A stretch of 64,000 nucleotides of DNA, taken from Sphingobacteriales bacterium 44-61. Its GTDB lineage: Bacteria; Bacteroidota; Bacteroidia; Chitinophagales; Chitinophagaceae. Position 1 is the stretch's first letter, and each line of letters begins with the position of its first letter. Positions 18,204 to 27,999 of the stretch are shown here, in pieces. The position numbers and the translations under genes were made by a program. The DNA lies in contig MKTW01000020.1 in the NCBI GenBank assembly GCA_001898405.1, positions 62,001 through 126,000 on the forward strand. The letters are read 5' to 3'. Below the pieces are notes generated by a model that saw only the letters and a program-made list of their open reading frames with translations, ran no database searches and had not been told where the DNA came from.

Positions 18204-18803
18204 ATGCCGAAAGTACTTGTACAATTCGCCCACCCTGCGTTCAGCCGCTCCCGGGTGCACCGGGTATTGCTGAAAAACTGCAAACAACTGGAAGGAGTCA
18301 CCGTCAATGACCTGTATGAACAATACCCCGATCTTTATATAGATGTGAAAAGAGAACAGGAACTCCTGCTCAGCCATGATATTCTTGTTTTGCAACACCC
18401 GTTTTACTGGTACAGCGGTCCTGCCATTATCAAACAGTGGCTCGACCTGGTGCTGGAATATAACTGGGCATACGGCCCAAAAGGGTATGCCCTTCTTGGC
18501 AAAAAGATGATCAATGCCATTACCTGCGGCAGCGGACATCATGCCTATACCTCTGAAGGACATCACCAGTTTCCCGTTAGCCAGTTCCTGCTGCCTTTCC
18601 GTCAAACCGCTTTGCTTTGCCGCATGGATTATATGCCGCCATTTATCGTTTATGGCACGCATCGCATGCAGCAGGACGCTATTGAAGAAGAAGGATTGGT
18701 TTATGCCGATATATTAAGCGGCCTGGCTTCGGGGAGGATACGCCCTGAACATTATGGAGGGCTGGAGATTATCAATAGCCTTGGCCATGGGGCCATGAGT
18801 TGA
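18204..18803 (+). CDS. kefF: KefF/MdaB-like NAD(P)H-dependent flavin oxidoreductase
   Basis: 199 residues starting at the ATG 18204 (MPKVLVQFAHPAFSRSRVHR). Flavodoxin-like fold: the N-terminal phosphate-binding strand, 'HDILVLQHPFYWYSGPAIIKQWLDLVL' (flavin-binding region typical of KefF/KefG/NQO), and 'NAITCGSGHHAYTSEGHHQFPVSQFLLPFRQTALLCRM'. Length equals KefF/KefG. It lies 60 bp before the KefC-like antiporter, where such proteins act as ancillary activators and quinone reductases. The gene symbol is by context. Confidence 0.88.
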   Translation: MPKVLVQFAHPAFSRSRVHRVLLKNCKQLEGVTVNDLYEQYPDLYIDVKREQELLLSHDILVLQHPFYWYSGPAIIKQWLDLVLEYNWAYGPKGYALLGKKMINAITCGSGHHAYTSEGHHQFPVSQFLLPFRQTALLCRMDYMPPFIVYGTHRMQQDAIEEEGLVYADILSGLASGRIRPEHYGGLEIINSLGHGAMS

Positions 18804-18863
18804 TACAACTTCCCGGCTGCCGATCTGTTATACACAAACATTATTCAACGCAAAACGACCTAT

Positions 18864-20753
18864 ATGCAGCAAACCTTTTTCTTTCAGGCCATGATTTATC
18901 TCGCAGCCGCAGTTATCATGGTACCCATTGCCAAAAAGCTGGGATTGGGATCAGTGCTTGGCTACCTGTTTGCCGGCATCGTGATCGGGCCGGTAGGGCT
19001 TCATTTTATTGGGGAAGAAGGACAAGACCTGATGCATTTTGCAGAATTCGGGGTGGTGATGCTGTTGTTCGTGATCGGGCTGGAACTGGAACCATCCAGG
19101 CTATGGAGAATGCGCCGCTCCATTGCAGGGCTTGGCGGCTTGCAGGTGGGCGCTACTACCCTGGTGCTGGCAGCCCTTTCCCTCGCACTCAAGCTCGACT
19201 GGAAGCAGGCGCTCGTGCTGGGTATGATCCTTTCTTTGTCTTCCACTGCCATTGTATTGCAATCGCTGACTGAAAAAGGGCAATTAAAATCTTCTGCCGG
19301 TGAAAGCTCCTTTGCTGTTTTATTGTTCCAGGACCTTGCTGTGATCCCCATGATGGCAGTTTTGCCTTTGCTCGCCAATGAAGTGATCAATGCAACAAGC
19401 GGCCACACAGAAACAGGACTGATCAGTGATTGGCCAGGCTGGGCGCAAACCCTGGCCGTGCTGGGTTCCGTGGCAGCACTGGTGATAGCCGGCCGTTACC
19501 TGCTTCGCCCTTTTTTCCGGCTGATCGCCAAAACCGGTTTGCGGGAAATTTTTACTGCCACTGCTTTATTGCTGGTCGTAGGGGCAGCTTCACTGATGAA
19601 TACAGTAGGAATGAGCCCTGCACTGGGCGCTTTCCTGGCAGGTGTTGTATTAGCCAACAGTGAATACCGTCATGAACTGGAAAGTGATCTTGATCCATTC
19701 AAAGGTTTATTACTGGGATTATTCTTTATAGCCGTCGGCGCTTCCATCAATTTCCATCTTATTCTTTCACGTCCCTGGCTGATCATTGAACTTGTAGCAG
19801 GAGTGATGCTGGTAAAAACATTGGTGCTCTTTGTACTGGGCCGTGCATTCAAACTCACCAATCCTCAAAACCTGACCTTTAGCCTGGGACTTAGCCAGAT
19901 CGGGGAATTTGCATTTGTATTGAGCAGTTCCGCAAGGGAAGCAGGTATACTTTCGCAGGAAAGCATGGACACACTGATCGCCGTAGTGGCTCTTAGCATG
20001 GTAGTAACACCATTGGTGATGCTGGTCAATGATAAATGGATACAACCACGGATCTGTGATCCTGATAAGCATAAACCCAAACGTGAACATGATGTGGAAG
20101 CCGAAGAAAACCCGGTGATCATTGCGGGATTCGGGCATTTTGGAAATACAGTAGGCCGTTTTCTGCGGGCGAATAATGTAAAAGCAACCGTGCTGGATAC
20201 AGATAGCGATAATGTTGATCTGCTCCGCCGCATGGGATTCAAAGTTTATTATGGTGATGCAAGCCGGCATGAACTACTGGAGATCGCCGGGGCCAAACAA
20301 GCCAAACTCATCATTATTGCTGTAGGTGATGAAGAGAAAAGACTGGAAATGATCGAAACCATAAAAAAACATTTTCCCAATCTGCGCATGCTGGTACGCG
20401 CCTCCAACCGGAATGATGCCTATTCATTGATGAATGCCGGCATGCTGCATATTTACCGCGAAACACTGGATACAAGTATCCGCATGGGAGTGGATGCAAT
20501 GAAATTCCTGGGCTTCCGGGCTCATGAAACTACACGGCTGGCAAAAATATTCTTCAAGGAGGATGAAAAACGGTTGAAATACCTGAGCTCGATCAGGAAT
20601 GCAGATGAATATGTGATCGCAGTGAGAAAGTATGTGGAAGAACTGGAAGAAACGTTGCGGGCCGACAGGGATATGCTGCGGTCAGGAGTGGATGAAGGGT
20701 GGGATGAGAGCCCCATGGTAGCCGAGCTCTCTCAGGCAATCGGGAAGGAGTAA
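18864..20753 (+). CDS. kefC: KefC-like CPA2 potassium/proton antiporter
   Basis: 629 residues: about 12 membrane segments over residues 1-385 with KefB/C-type motifs (YLFAGIVIGPVGLHFI, GAFLAGVVLANSEYRHELE with the acidic pair region, LGLSQIGEFAFVLSS), then a TrkA-N/RCK domain from about 413 with GFGHFGNTVG nucleotide-binding loop and 'VLDTDSDNVDLLRRMGFKVYYGDASR'. Family knowledge: glutathione-gated K+ efflux protecting from electrophiles. Inner membrane. The preceding kefF-like gene fits as its ancillary subunit. Confidence 0.93.
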   Translation: MQQTFFFQAMIYLAAAVIMVPIAKKLGLGSVLGYLFAGIVIGPVGLHFIGEEGQDLMHFAEFGVVMLLFVIGLELEPSRLWRMRRSIAGLGGLQVGATTLVLAALSLALKLDWKQALVLGMILSLSSTAIVLQSLTEKGQLKSSAGESSFAVLLFQDLAVIPMMAVLPLLANEVINATSGHTETGLISDWPGWAQTLAVLGSVAALVIAGRYLLRPFFRLIAKTGLREIFTATALLLVVGAASLMNTVGMSPALGAFLAGVVLANSEYRHELESDLDPFKGLLLGLFFIAVGASINFHLILSRPWLIIELVAGVMLVKTLVLFVLGRAFKLTNPQNLTFSLGLSQIGEFAFVLSSSAREAGILSQESMDTLIAVVALSMVVTPLVMLVNDKWIQPRICDPDKHKPKREHDVEAEENPVIIAGFGHFGNTVGRFLRANNVKATVLDTDSDNVDLLRRMGFKVYYGDASRHELLEIAGAKQAKLIIIAVGDEEKRLEMIETIKKHFPNLRMLVRASNRNDAYSLMNAGMLHIYRETLDTSIRMGVDAMKFLGFRAHETTRLAKIFFKEDEKRLKYLSSIRNADEYVIAVRKYVEELEETLRADRDMLRSGVDEGWDESPMVAELSQAIGKE

Positions 20754-20803
20754 AAAACATATGGATCTCGTTTTTTTCTCATGGAGCCGGGCAGCGGCGA
20801 ATG

Positions 20804-20811
20804 TAGCTTTG
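20804..20811 (+). promoter_or_regulatory. -7 box for the SymE-like gene
   Basis: TAGCTTTG matches TAnnTTTG exactly, 18 bp before the ATG at 20830. The -33 position reads ATGG rather than TTGG, so the box is only half convincing. It supports the shorter start of the SymE-like gene. Confidence 0.4.
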
Positions 20812-20829
20812 AGTTTTAAAACATATTTT

Positions 20830-21087
20830 ATGGAAACAGGAGTTCTAATCAACCAGGCCCTGCAGGCAATCGCAATGCAATCGGAAGGTGAAGAGCAAAA
20901 GATAAAAACATTAAAGATCCAACCACTGATAAGGGTTCATCGTTGGAGTGATGATACCACCGTCCCGGAAATACGTTTATCCGGCGCCTGGTTGCAAAAG
21001 CTGGGATTTTGTTATGGAGGAAAAGTGGAAGTGAGAATGAGTGCAGGAATATTGGTGATCACACCAGTAGCAGGGGATTGCTCTTGA
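20830..21087 (+). CDS. SymE-like protein (type I toxin family)
   Basis: About 85 residues from ATG 20830. The C-terminal half, TLKIQPLIRVHRWSDDTTVPEIRLSGAWLQKLGFCYGGKVEVRMSAGILVITP, is the SymE fold (AbrB-like: VPEIRLSG.WL...GF..G.KVEV). In E. coli SymE is an SOS-induced toxin controlled by the antisense RNA SymR. I saw no clear antisense promoter or LexA box here. Many Bacteroidota SymE-like genes are orphans. An ATG at 20875 is an alternative start. It ends 23 bp from the convergent GAF gene. Confidence 0.75.
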   Translation: METGVLINQALQAIAMQSEGEEQKIKTLKIQPLIRVHRWSDDTTVPEIRLSGAWLQKLGFCYGGKVEVRMSAGILVITPVAGDCS

Positions 21088-21109
21088 AACACATTGCTCC
21101 CCAAAGCAG

Positions 21110-23512
21110 CTATTTGCTTTCAAGAACCAAATTCTCAATATTCACCTTGGCCAGTTCGCTGGCCAGGTTTACCCCCACCCTCAATGCCTTCAATCCTGAA
21201 ACACCCTGTAGCTCTTCCAACTCCAGGTATTCCAGGTCATTGTTCAGCAGCTTCTCCCCTTGCAGGTAACGGATATAAGAAACGTATTCATCCGCTTCTT
21301 TCTGGTTAAAATATACCAGCGCAATCTTGTTAGGTTGGGTCAACCGCTCCCGAGAATCCTTGATATTCACTTTATCAATCCGCTTTTTGATAATATGATA
21401 ACGGATATTGTAGGCCCCTTCCACATCAAATCTTTTTTCATCCTTCCTGAACCGGATATCGATCGGATGTGAATGAATAAAAATAAGCTGGGTTGTTTCA
21501 ACCTTCCTGGACAAATGGGGTAATAAAGAATGAGAGTATTTTGCAATGGCCGCCATAGAGGTCAATTGCATCAGGCGGAGATTTTTTAGATAAATATTAC
21601 TGTATGGCCGGTCGGGTGTAATCGATTGGCCAATATAAATATCATATTCTACCCCATCTGTTCTGAATTTCTCAAAATAACAGGGATAAGCTTGCTGAAT
21701 TTCATCCTTCAGCATTTCAAAATAATTATTGACAGATGAGATCACCGTGGTCATAGAAGATTCTAATGCACGCCTGTTCTCGAAAGCTTCTCCCTGGCGC
21801 TCATTGATCGCAGAAAAATAGGTGTCTGCAATAGCGGTCAGATCAGGCCTGTTTTCGATGAACTGCAGCAAGAACGGTATCATATCATTTTCCAGGAATT
21901 CATTCAGCTTTATTTCCTGGTTGAAAAGTGCAGTATCCTTTTCTATTTTTCCAAGCCATTGCTGACTTACAAATATTTTTTCATCAAGCAAGCCAAAGCT
22001 TGTTGCTTCTTTCAGCTTCTTCAACACTTCCAGCAGCACCCTGAACTGTACACGAAGGTCTTTGCGTAAAGCAAGGTTCCGCTCAACAGTTGAGTTGCGG
22101 ATGTCTACTGCCCCATACAAAGGATACACATCTTCAAAAACGATCTCTTCCGTTTCTTTCCGTGGTTCCGGCTGATGCTCATTTTTCAGGTAATGCCAGG
22201 CTACTTCATTGAATTTCCATTGCACGGAAGGCTGCACTGCGGTAAATTTCTCCTTGATCACCTTTTCGATCGCATCATTGAATTGATCAATCGTGTTTTT
22301 CAGTAACTGCGACAGCAAAGGCATGGCCGGTTCAATCTTGGCAAGGAGGCTCTCATTTAACACGTCAGGCTTTTTACTGTATACTTCCGTAGCTCCAACC
22401 AATGCATTATTGAAATAGACAGGCATCATGGCAAAAGAACGCACTCCTGCTGCTTTAAGGGTTCGCAGCAGTTCATGCCTGTTCTCATCTTCCTCCATTA
22501 CGTCCCTGATAAAAGTAACCTTGGGGTTTTTTACATATTCTGTTGCAAGCATAGAATACGAAGTTTCCACAGAGCCATACTCCCGGGCAGAGTTCATCAG
22601 CACACTGTTGAGACATGCACCGTCAATATAAACCGGTTTATCATTTACCTGTAAAAAAGGGAGCGCTCCAAATTCCACATCGTTGTTTCCGATAAGTGAT
22701 TTGAGTGAGCCGGTAAGCCTTGAATAATAGTCGTCATCCTTCACTGTGCTATGATCAAGCAGTAGGGTTTTGATATTCTCCAAAGCATATTGCGCTGTCA
22801 CTTCTTCCACATTGATTATACCAAAACCTTCAAAATGGAACATATCAAGCGGCAATATTTCCTGCAATAAAGCCAATACATCCTTACTATCCTGTACCCT
22901 CGACTTAAACGTCGAAAGATTCAATTCGGGTAAAGGGCGTTTGGGATGTATTTCTATAAACCTGGTATCAATATTCTGCTTATAATATTTTGTCAGCCCG
23001 GTTTCTTTATCCACTACAGCATGCACAAGATGTTTATTCTGAAAATTGGAGATCTTATATAATCTTTCCAGGATGAATGAATAACAGTATTCCAGTTTTT
23101 CTTTGATGAGAGCTTCAACCGACTGTGGCAGGCGGTCGCTTTGCAGCTTATGCGATATCATGTCCTGTACAAAATGATGCACCGCATTGGTCGTATACAT
23201 GAGTACAGGTCTCATTGGCACACTCAGTGCCCAAAAATGTTTTTCTTCATCCTCTACAATGGGGGAAAGGCAGAGATAGATCAACTGCAATTGTTCGGCA
23301 TAATGCTCCACTTTTTCCAGCTTCACCGATTGCAACAATTCAGGATATTGCTCAAACTGTTCGATAACATAAGAAAAGAACCGGCTCTTATGGCAGTCAG
23401 ATTGCTCTTTACGTTTTTTTAAATAATCGATGAATGGGGCAAATGAGATCGTCGTTTCCGGAGCAGGCGCCGGAAATGGTATTGGCACAATATCAATAAT
23501 CTTTGTTTGCAT
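21110..23512 (-). CDS. large GAF-domain protein, last gene of the ppk1 operon
   Basis: 800 residues, no signal peptide, so cytoplasmic. A GAF-like section lies at about 285-425 (ARE.GSVETSYSMLATEYV...VTFIRDVMEEDENR...LLRTLKAAGVRSFAMMPVYFNNALVGATEVYSKKPD). The N-terminal 250 residues and the C-terminal 370 are helical and unassigned; the C-terminus includes an unusual region (HSHPIDIRFRKDEKRFDVEG). Only a 3-bp gap separates it from the upstream metallophosphoesterase gene, so it is translated in the same transcript. GAF domains bind small ligands such as nucleotides; the ligand here is unknown. Confidence 0.8.
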   Translation of the reverse strand: MQTKIIDIVPIPFPAPAPETTISFAPFIDYLKKRKEQSDCHKSRFFSYVIEQFEQYPELLQSVKLEKVEHYAEQLQLIYLCLSPIVEDEEKHFWALSVPMRPVLMYTTNAVHHFVQDMISHKLQSDRLPQSVEALIKEKLEYCYSFILERLYKISNFQNKHLVHAVVDKETGLTKYYKQNIDTRFIEIHPKRPLPELNLSTFKSRVQDSKDVLALLQEILPLDMFHFEGFGIINVEEVTAQYALENIKTLLLDHSTVKDDDYYSRLTGSLKSLIGNNDVEFGALPFLQVNDKPVYIDGACLNSVLMNSAREYGSVETSYSMLATEYVKNPKVTFIRDVMEEDENRHELLRTLKAAGVRSFAMMPVYFNNALVGATEVYSKKPDVLNESLLAKIEPAMPLLSQLLKNTIDQFNDAIEKVIKEKFTAVQPSVQWKFNEVAWHYLKNEHQPEPRKETEEIVFEDVYPLYGAVDIRNSTVERNLALRKDLRVQFRVLLEVLKKLKEATSFGLLDEKIFVSQQWLGKIEKDTALFNQEIKLNEFLENDMIPFLLQFIENRPDLTAIADTYFSAINERQGEAFENRRALESSMTTVISSVNNYFEMLKDEIQQAYPCYFEKFRTDGVEYDIYIGQSITPDRPYSNIYLKNLRLMQLTSMAAIAKYSHSLLPHLSRKVETTQLIFIHSHPIDIRFRKDEKRFDVEGAYNIRYHIIKKRIDKVNIKDSRERLTQPNKIALVYFNQKEADEYVSYIRYLQGEKLLNNDLEYLELEELQGVSGLKALRVGVNLASELAKVNIENLVLESK

Positions 23513-23515
23513 AGT

Positions 23516-26500
23516 CTAAAACCGTAATCCCATTGTAAAATAAGGATACCATCCTTCAGGCGAATTTCCCATCACAAAGCTCAGGGAAAGCATGGACGCA
23601 GGTGCAAAATAAATACCACCACCCACTCCATTATGCCATTTGCCTGAATTGTCAGCATTTTGCCAAACCCTCCCCACATCCCAGAAACCGCTAATGCCAA
23701 ACTGACCGGGAAGGATATAATTGGCAATATCTGCCAGCTTGATCCTCAATTCCAGGTTATTATAAAAACTATGTTTGCCGGCAAAGCGGAACTGGCGGTA
23801 GCCCAGCAGGTTTTCCTGGCCGCCCAGGAAAGCCGATTGGTAGAAAGTGGTTTCCCCTAAAGTGACTGTGCCGCCAAAACGCTCTGCCAGTACAATGGTA
23901 GACCTGGCATTCAGGCTTTTATAAAGAGCTACTTCAGGAATAAGCTGCATAAAATCCTTTGCATATGCCCCCATTCCTTTATATGCCTGCAAGCGGATAT
24001 TGACAAATGTTCCCCATTGCGGAATGATCTTATTATTACGCTTATCGTTTACATAAGCCATAACAACGCCCAGATGTAGTTTGTTTTCTTCCACTATCAG
24101 GCTATCATAGCTGCCGATCTGGGATGTATTATTAATAAACCGGCCTGCATTGTCGTCCGTATCAAATGTATAATAATAAGCAGAAGGGCCAATGCTGAAA
24201 GCAGAACCTTTGCTGCCTCTCCAACGGAAAGCGGGATCCAACTGGTAGGTACTGAACCTTGTACGGTAGTAACGGATATCACTTGTGCTTTTATCATAAA
24301 AAGTTTCGTTGCCCCTGCCAAAGAAATTCATTGTATTATTTGGTGCTTTGATCAGCGCCTGCAGCGTGATGTCGGCCTTGCCTGCTGCTTCTATCCATTC
24401 CGCATTATATTTCACCCGGTAAGCCTGGGTAGAAAATGAATGACCCGCCAGCAGTTGATGCATACTGCTGTATGGATACTTTCTAAAACCTTCCTGGTGC
24501 ATATACCTGAACCCTCCACCGAAAATAAAGCCATCATCTGCATTAATTCCCAACAATACCAGCGGCACCCAGGTATTATACAAATTAACCGGTGTGAAAG
24601 CAGTATTCAGACTGTCATTGGAGATATATTTTTTCAGCCGCGAAACATCCCCGCTATAGTTGGAACCATTATCCCTGTCATAAAGACGAACTTTCTTATT
24701 CGAAGCGATCACCTTATAATCTTTTTCATCACCACCACCGATCAGCCGGAGCTTAATCCTGGAGGATTTATTGTCCAGTACAATACTGTCGTTTCCATTT
24801 CCAATGAATACCCGTATTTCTTTCGTAAGGTGTGGCGAAAAAGTTTTATTCATCAGTTCATCTTCCAGTTCGCCGCTCTTGCTTATTTTATTAATACGAA
24901 CGTTAACACCGCCATCAGCAACATCTTTGATCTCTACAAATTCGCTTTTATCGCTGGTCCGGATATCAGCTACCTTCTGAATAAAATCGTAGTACTTCAG
25001 CATGGCATCCGGCAGTTTGTCCCTGCGCGATTTGAATTTGCTCAGCAACACATCATGCCTCAGATCATAAGAAGGTTGGGGTAAACGAAGCAATCCGGCT
25101 TCAAGTACCGAATCCGTTACCTGGGAGGCAAATTTTTCAGCCTGCTTTTTCCATTCCTCGCGGCTGAATTGCATTTCAGGATAAGCATTCACGAAGCGGG
25201 TTTTGAACAATACCCATTTTACATGGCTGATATTTGCATCAAAGTCGCGCAAGGTCGGTAATATAAATCCTGAAGATGCCAGTTTGGGGAATAATCCCTG
25301 GGTAAGATGGATCACCTGGTCACGGTCGCGCGGCACACCCATATATTTTTTTACTTTTCCTTTTTCATCGTCAAACCAGCGCCACTGATCTTCATGACGG
25401 TCCCAATCACCCAGCAACGCATCGAGCATTCGTGCACGGAGAAATTCTTTCGGATGAATGGAATTATCATTGTCCTTCTGCAAATTCTTCTTCATCTTTT
25501 CTGAATTGTCCGATTCTCCCAGTGGTTCGCGTTCTTCAAACAATACCACCATATTGGAGAATACTCTTTCATAAATGCCCAGGTTCTTATCGGGCGACAA
25601 TACACCGATCACAGGTTTTGCATGTGGCACATTTACTGCATTGGCAATTGGAGGCACGATCAATGCAGAAAAAGGATGCTGGGCACTGGTTACATCATCA
25701 AGCCAATCTCTTGCAAAAGTGCCGCGAAGTTCCGGTGGCAACAAGGCATCCGGTATCTTCTCCACGCTTCTTATCACCCATTCCTTTCCTTGAGGATCTG
25801 CCAGCCGCAGTGATCTTGACTGCATGCCACCACCTAATTGCAGCGGCTTCAAGCCTCCCTGTAATACTGAAATGCGTAGTACAGGCAGGCGCGTAGGTGC
25901 AGCCCATTCTTTGCGGTAATTCTCTCCAAAAAGAAAGCGATGAAATTTACCAGGCTTATCATAGGAAGGATGAACACTGACTGTTATGCTGTCTTCCGTG
26001 ATCACTTTACTTGCTAATTGCTCACTGGCTTTAACCGCTTCATAAGGAACTGCATAACTGAATGCCTGACGAACCGTATCTTTCTCATAGATATAATAAG
26101 TAAGCCGGAGACTGTTGTCCCGCAACTGATCCACGGTCACATATCCCTGTGTAGCATCCGCAAATAACGAATGCTTTCCTTTCTTTGCAATTGTCCTTTT
26201 AGATCCTGCGCCGCTTACAATCTGCAACTGGTCATCTTTTATTAACTGCAGGCCATGCTCATGCCCGGCAGCATAAACGATATTAGGGAAATCCCTGAAC
26301 ACATTGCTCACCCGTTTGATCATGTCTTTATATAAAGGATGCTTGAGATCTTCCGGGTTGGAAAAAGTGGAGCGCAGGATAGGATAAAGTGACCCTACAA
26401 CAGGTAATGGGATGTATAAATTCTTATTGGCAACCGTTAACGGGAATATATGGTCCTTGATCGTGTATTTGCCTCCATGCACACCATAGCTTTGAAAAGG

Positions 26501-27118
26501 ATGATGTGAAGCAAGAATGATCACTTTATCCTGGTTGCGATGGCGCAATTCATCGAGCCTGGCCAGCACATCATCTTTCGATTTGCAGTCGCATTCACCA
26601 TCTGTATTGCCTTTGTTGAAAGGGAATAACCACCATTCACTATCATAGGCGATAACCATCAACTTATCAGTGAGATGGATCTCGACCGGATCAGGACAGC
26701 CATTAGGAGGTATAAGCTTTAACAATGAGTCGCCCAACTCATCAAGGTATTGCCATTGGAATTTTATTTTGGCCAATCCCTGCGAACCCATTTTGTCCCA
26801 GTCATGATTGCCGGGAAGAAAATATACCGGTGCGCCTTTTGCCCGCATCGGCTCATATTGTGAACGGAGGATATCCGCTGTTTCCTGCACTTTCCCGCTT
26901 CCCGGCAATGCCATGCCACGCGGATAAATATTATCACCCAGGTAAAATACACTGGTTTTTCCTGTAAGGATATGACCCGCTGCATGCTGTAAAGCTTTTT
27001 GCTGCTCATCCGTCATTTCCCCTGCATCACCTATCAGGATAATGCGATAGCGGATACTGTCCTGCGCATAAAGCAGTGAGGAAAAACACAATGACAGTAA
27101 AACAATGAATGATCGCAT
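23516..27118 (-). CDS. metallophosphoesterase with kinase-like middle and Omp85-type barrel
   Basis: A 1200-residue secreted protein (signal peptide FIVLLSLCFSSLLYAQ). Residues 25-300 are a calcineurin-like phosphoesterase with GDAGE, YLGDNIYPRG, LPGNHDWD, ASHHPF and AAGHEHG motifs. Residues about 400-720 contain 'LLGDWDRHEDQWRWFDD' followed by 'MGVPRDRDQVI', which resembles the catalytic and metal loops of CotH/FAM20-type atypical kinases (D-x-H-x-x-N/Q then P-x-D-x-D); this is inference. Residues about 830-1200 are a surface-antigen (D15/BamA-like) barrel with repeated aromatic strands and a terminal Phe (FTMGLRF). The phosphoesterase would face the periplasm or surface beside the barrel. 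20 bp after the SdiA-regulated gene. Confidence 0.85.
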   Translation of the reverse strand: MRSFIVLLSLCFSSLLYAQDSIRYRIILIGDAGEMTDEQQKALQHAAGHILTGKTSVFYLGDNIYPRGMALPGSGKVQETADILRSQYEPMRAKGAPVYFLPGNHDWDKMGSQGLAKIKFQWQYLDELGDSLLKLIPPNGCPDPVEIHLTDKLMVIAYDSEWWLFPFNKGNTDGECDCKSKDDVLARLDELRHRNQDKVIILASHHPFQSYGVHGGKYTIKDHIFPLTVANKNLYIPLPVVGSLYPILRSTFSNPEDLKHPLYKDMIKRVSNVFRDFPNIVYAAGHEHGLQLIKDDQLQIVSGAGSKRTIAKKGKHSLFADATQGYVTVDQLRDNSLRLTYYIYEKDTVRQAFSYAVPYEAVKASEQLASKVITEDSITVSVHPSYDKPGKFHRFLFGENYRKEWAAPTRLPVLRISVLQGGLKPLQLGGGMQSRSLRLADPQGKEWVIRSVEKIPDALLPPELRGTFARDWLDDVTSAQHPFSALIVPPIANAVNVPHAKPVIGVLSPDKNLGIYERVFSNMVVLFEEREPLGESDNSEKMKKNLQKDNDNSIHPKEFLRARMLDALLGDWDRHEDQWRWFDDEKGKVKKYMGVPRDRDQVIHLTQGLFPKLASSGFILPTLRDFDANISHVKWVLFKTRFVNAYPEMQFSREEWKKQAEKFASQVTDSVLEAGLLRLPQPSYDLRHDVLLSKFKSRRDKLPDAMLKYYDFIQKVADIRTSDKSEFVEIKDVADGGVNVRINKISKSGELEDELMNKTFSPHLTKEIRVFIGNGNDSIVLDNKSSRIKLRLIGGGDEKDYKVIASNKKVRLYDRDNGSNYSGDVSRLKKYISNDSLNTAFTPVNLYNTWVPLVLLGINADDGFIFGGGFRYMHQEGFRKYPYSSMHQLLAGHSFSTQAYRVKYNAEWIEAAGKADITLQALIKAPNNTMNFFGRGNETFYDKSTSDIRYYRTRFSTYQLDPAFRWRGSKGSAFSIGPSAYYYTFDTDDNAGRFINNTSQIGSYDSLIVEENKLHLGVVMAYVNDKRNNKIIPQWGTFVNIRLQAYKGMGAYAKDFMQLIPEVALYKSLNARSTIVLAERFGGTVTLGETTFYQSAFLGGQENLLGYRQFRFAGKHSFYNNLELRIKLADIANYILPGQFGISGFWDVGRVWQNADNSGKWHNGVGGGIYFAPASMLSLSFVMGNSPEGWYPYFTMGLRF

Positions 27119-27138
27119 GATACAGTGGGTTTTAAAGA

Positions 27139-27999
27139 CTATGGTTTCAGCCTGGCAAACTTCAGGATATTACCAGCAGAAAGATCATCTCCCTCATTGG
27201 ATATATACATATTGCCGGATTTATCAAAAGCAATTCCTTCAGGTTGATTGAATGTATTACCGTTCAACGGGTACGCATTCTTTATTTTCCAGTTCTCATC
27301 TGCGATCACCAATAATTTATTGATCGCAGAAACGATGAACCATTCACCGGTAACAGGGTTCTTAGCCAATGCTGATGGGCGGAAGCCTTTCTTGACTTTT
27401 CCCGAAAAGGGTTTAATGGATTCCACATCCACATTAAACTGGCCGGCAGGTGCAAGGCTACTATCGCCCAGCTGATAAATATAACCGGTCACATTATCCT
27501 TATCATCCACCTTGCAGTTTTTGCAAAGGATATACAGCAGACCTGAATTTTCATCACCAAACATTCCTTCATACTCGCCTTCAGGCAAAAGGCGTGGCCA
27601 TTCCTGCACACTATCTATCTCTTCATAAATAGCATCGCTGAATGGAAAGGAATAAAGGCTGCCATTGCTTTTCAATACCACAACCCTATCCCGCAGGATA
27701 GACACATCTTCATAGTCTCCGCTCTTTCCAAACTTTACATGGTATTGTTTTTTATTGCCCCATGCCAGCCGGAACAATTTTCCTTCTTCGTCCTGTATGG
27801 CATAGACTGTATCATTATTCCCTTTATAAAAACTGATCCCGGATATTTCCAGCAGGCTTTCGGGCATGGCAAACCTTTCCGGCTTGTCGAGATTGTATTC
27901 TTTCGGCGTTTTTACTTCTTCCTGCCCGGAAGCACAACCTATTATTCCTGCAGTTGCCCAAAGAACTGCAGCCAGCATGATCAAACGTTGATATTTCAT
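27139..27999 (-). CDS. SdiA-regulated-type beta-propeller lipoprotein
   Basis: 286 residues with a lipobox (IIGCAS). It has the phytase-like beta-propeller pattern of the SdiA-regulated family (PF06977): ESLLEISGISFY, EYEGMFGD, RPSALAKNPVTGEWFIVSAINKLLVIAD and NQPEGIAFDKSGNMYISNEGDD. Its ATG overlaps the ppk1 stop region by 4 bp (ATGA type), so it is translationally coupled. It is probably periplasmic; a phosphoester-related role is suggested by fold and neighbours only. Confidence 0.85.
   Translation of the reverse strand: MKYQRLIMLAAVLWATAGIIGCASGQEEVKTPKEYNLDKPERFAMPESLLEISGISFYKGNNDTVYAIQDEEGKLFRLAWGNKKQYHVKFGKSGDYEDVSILRDRVVVLKSNGSLYSFPFSDAIYEEIDSVQEWPRLLPEGEYEGMFGDENSGLLYILCKNCKVDDKDNVTGYIYQLGDSSLAPAGQFNVDVESIKPFSGKVKKGFRPSALAKNPVTGEWFIVSAINKLLVIADENWKIKNAYPLNGNTFNQPEGIAFDKSGNMYISNEGDDLSAGNILKFARLKP

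Noticed and set aside
24440-25084. A 214-codon plus-strand frame inside the metallophosphoesterase gene
   Set aside because: It is antisense to coding sequence with recognised motifs, and has no family features of its own.
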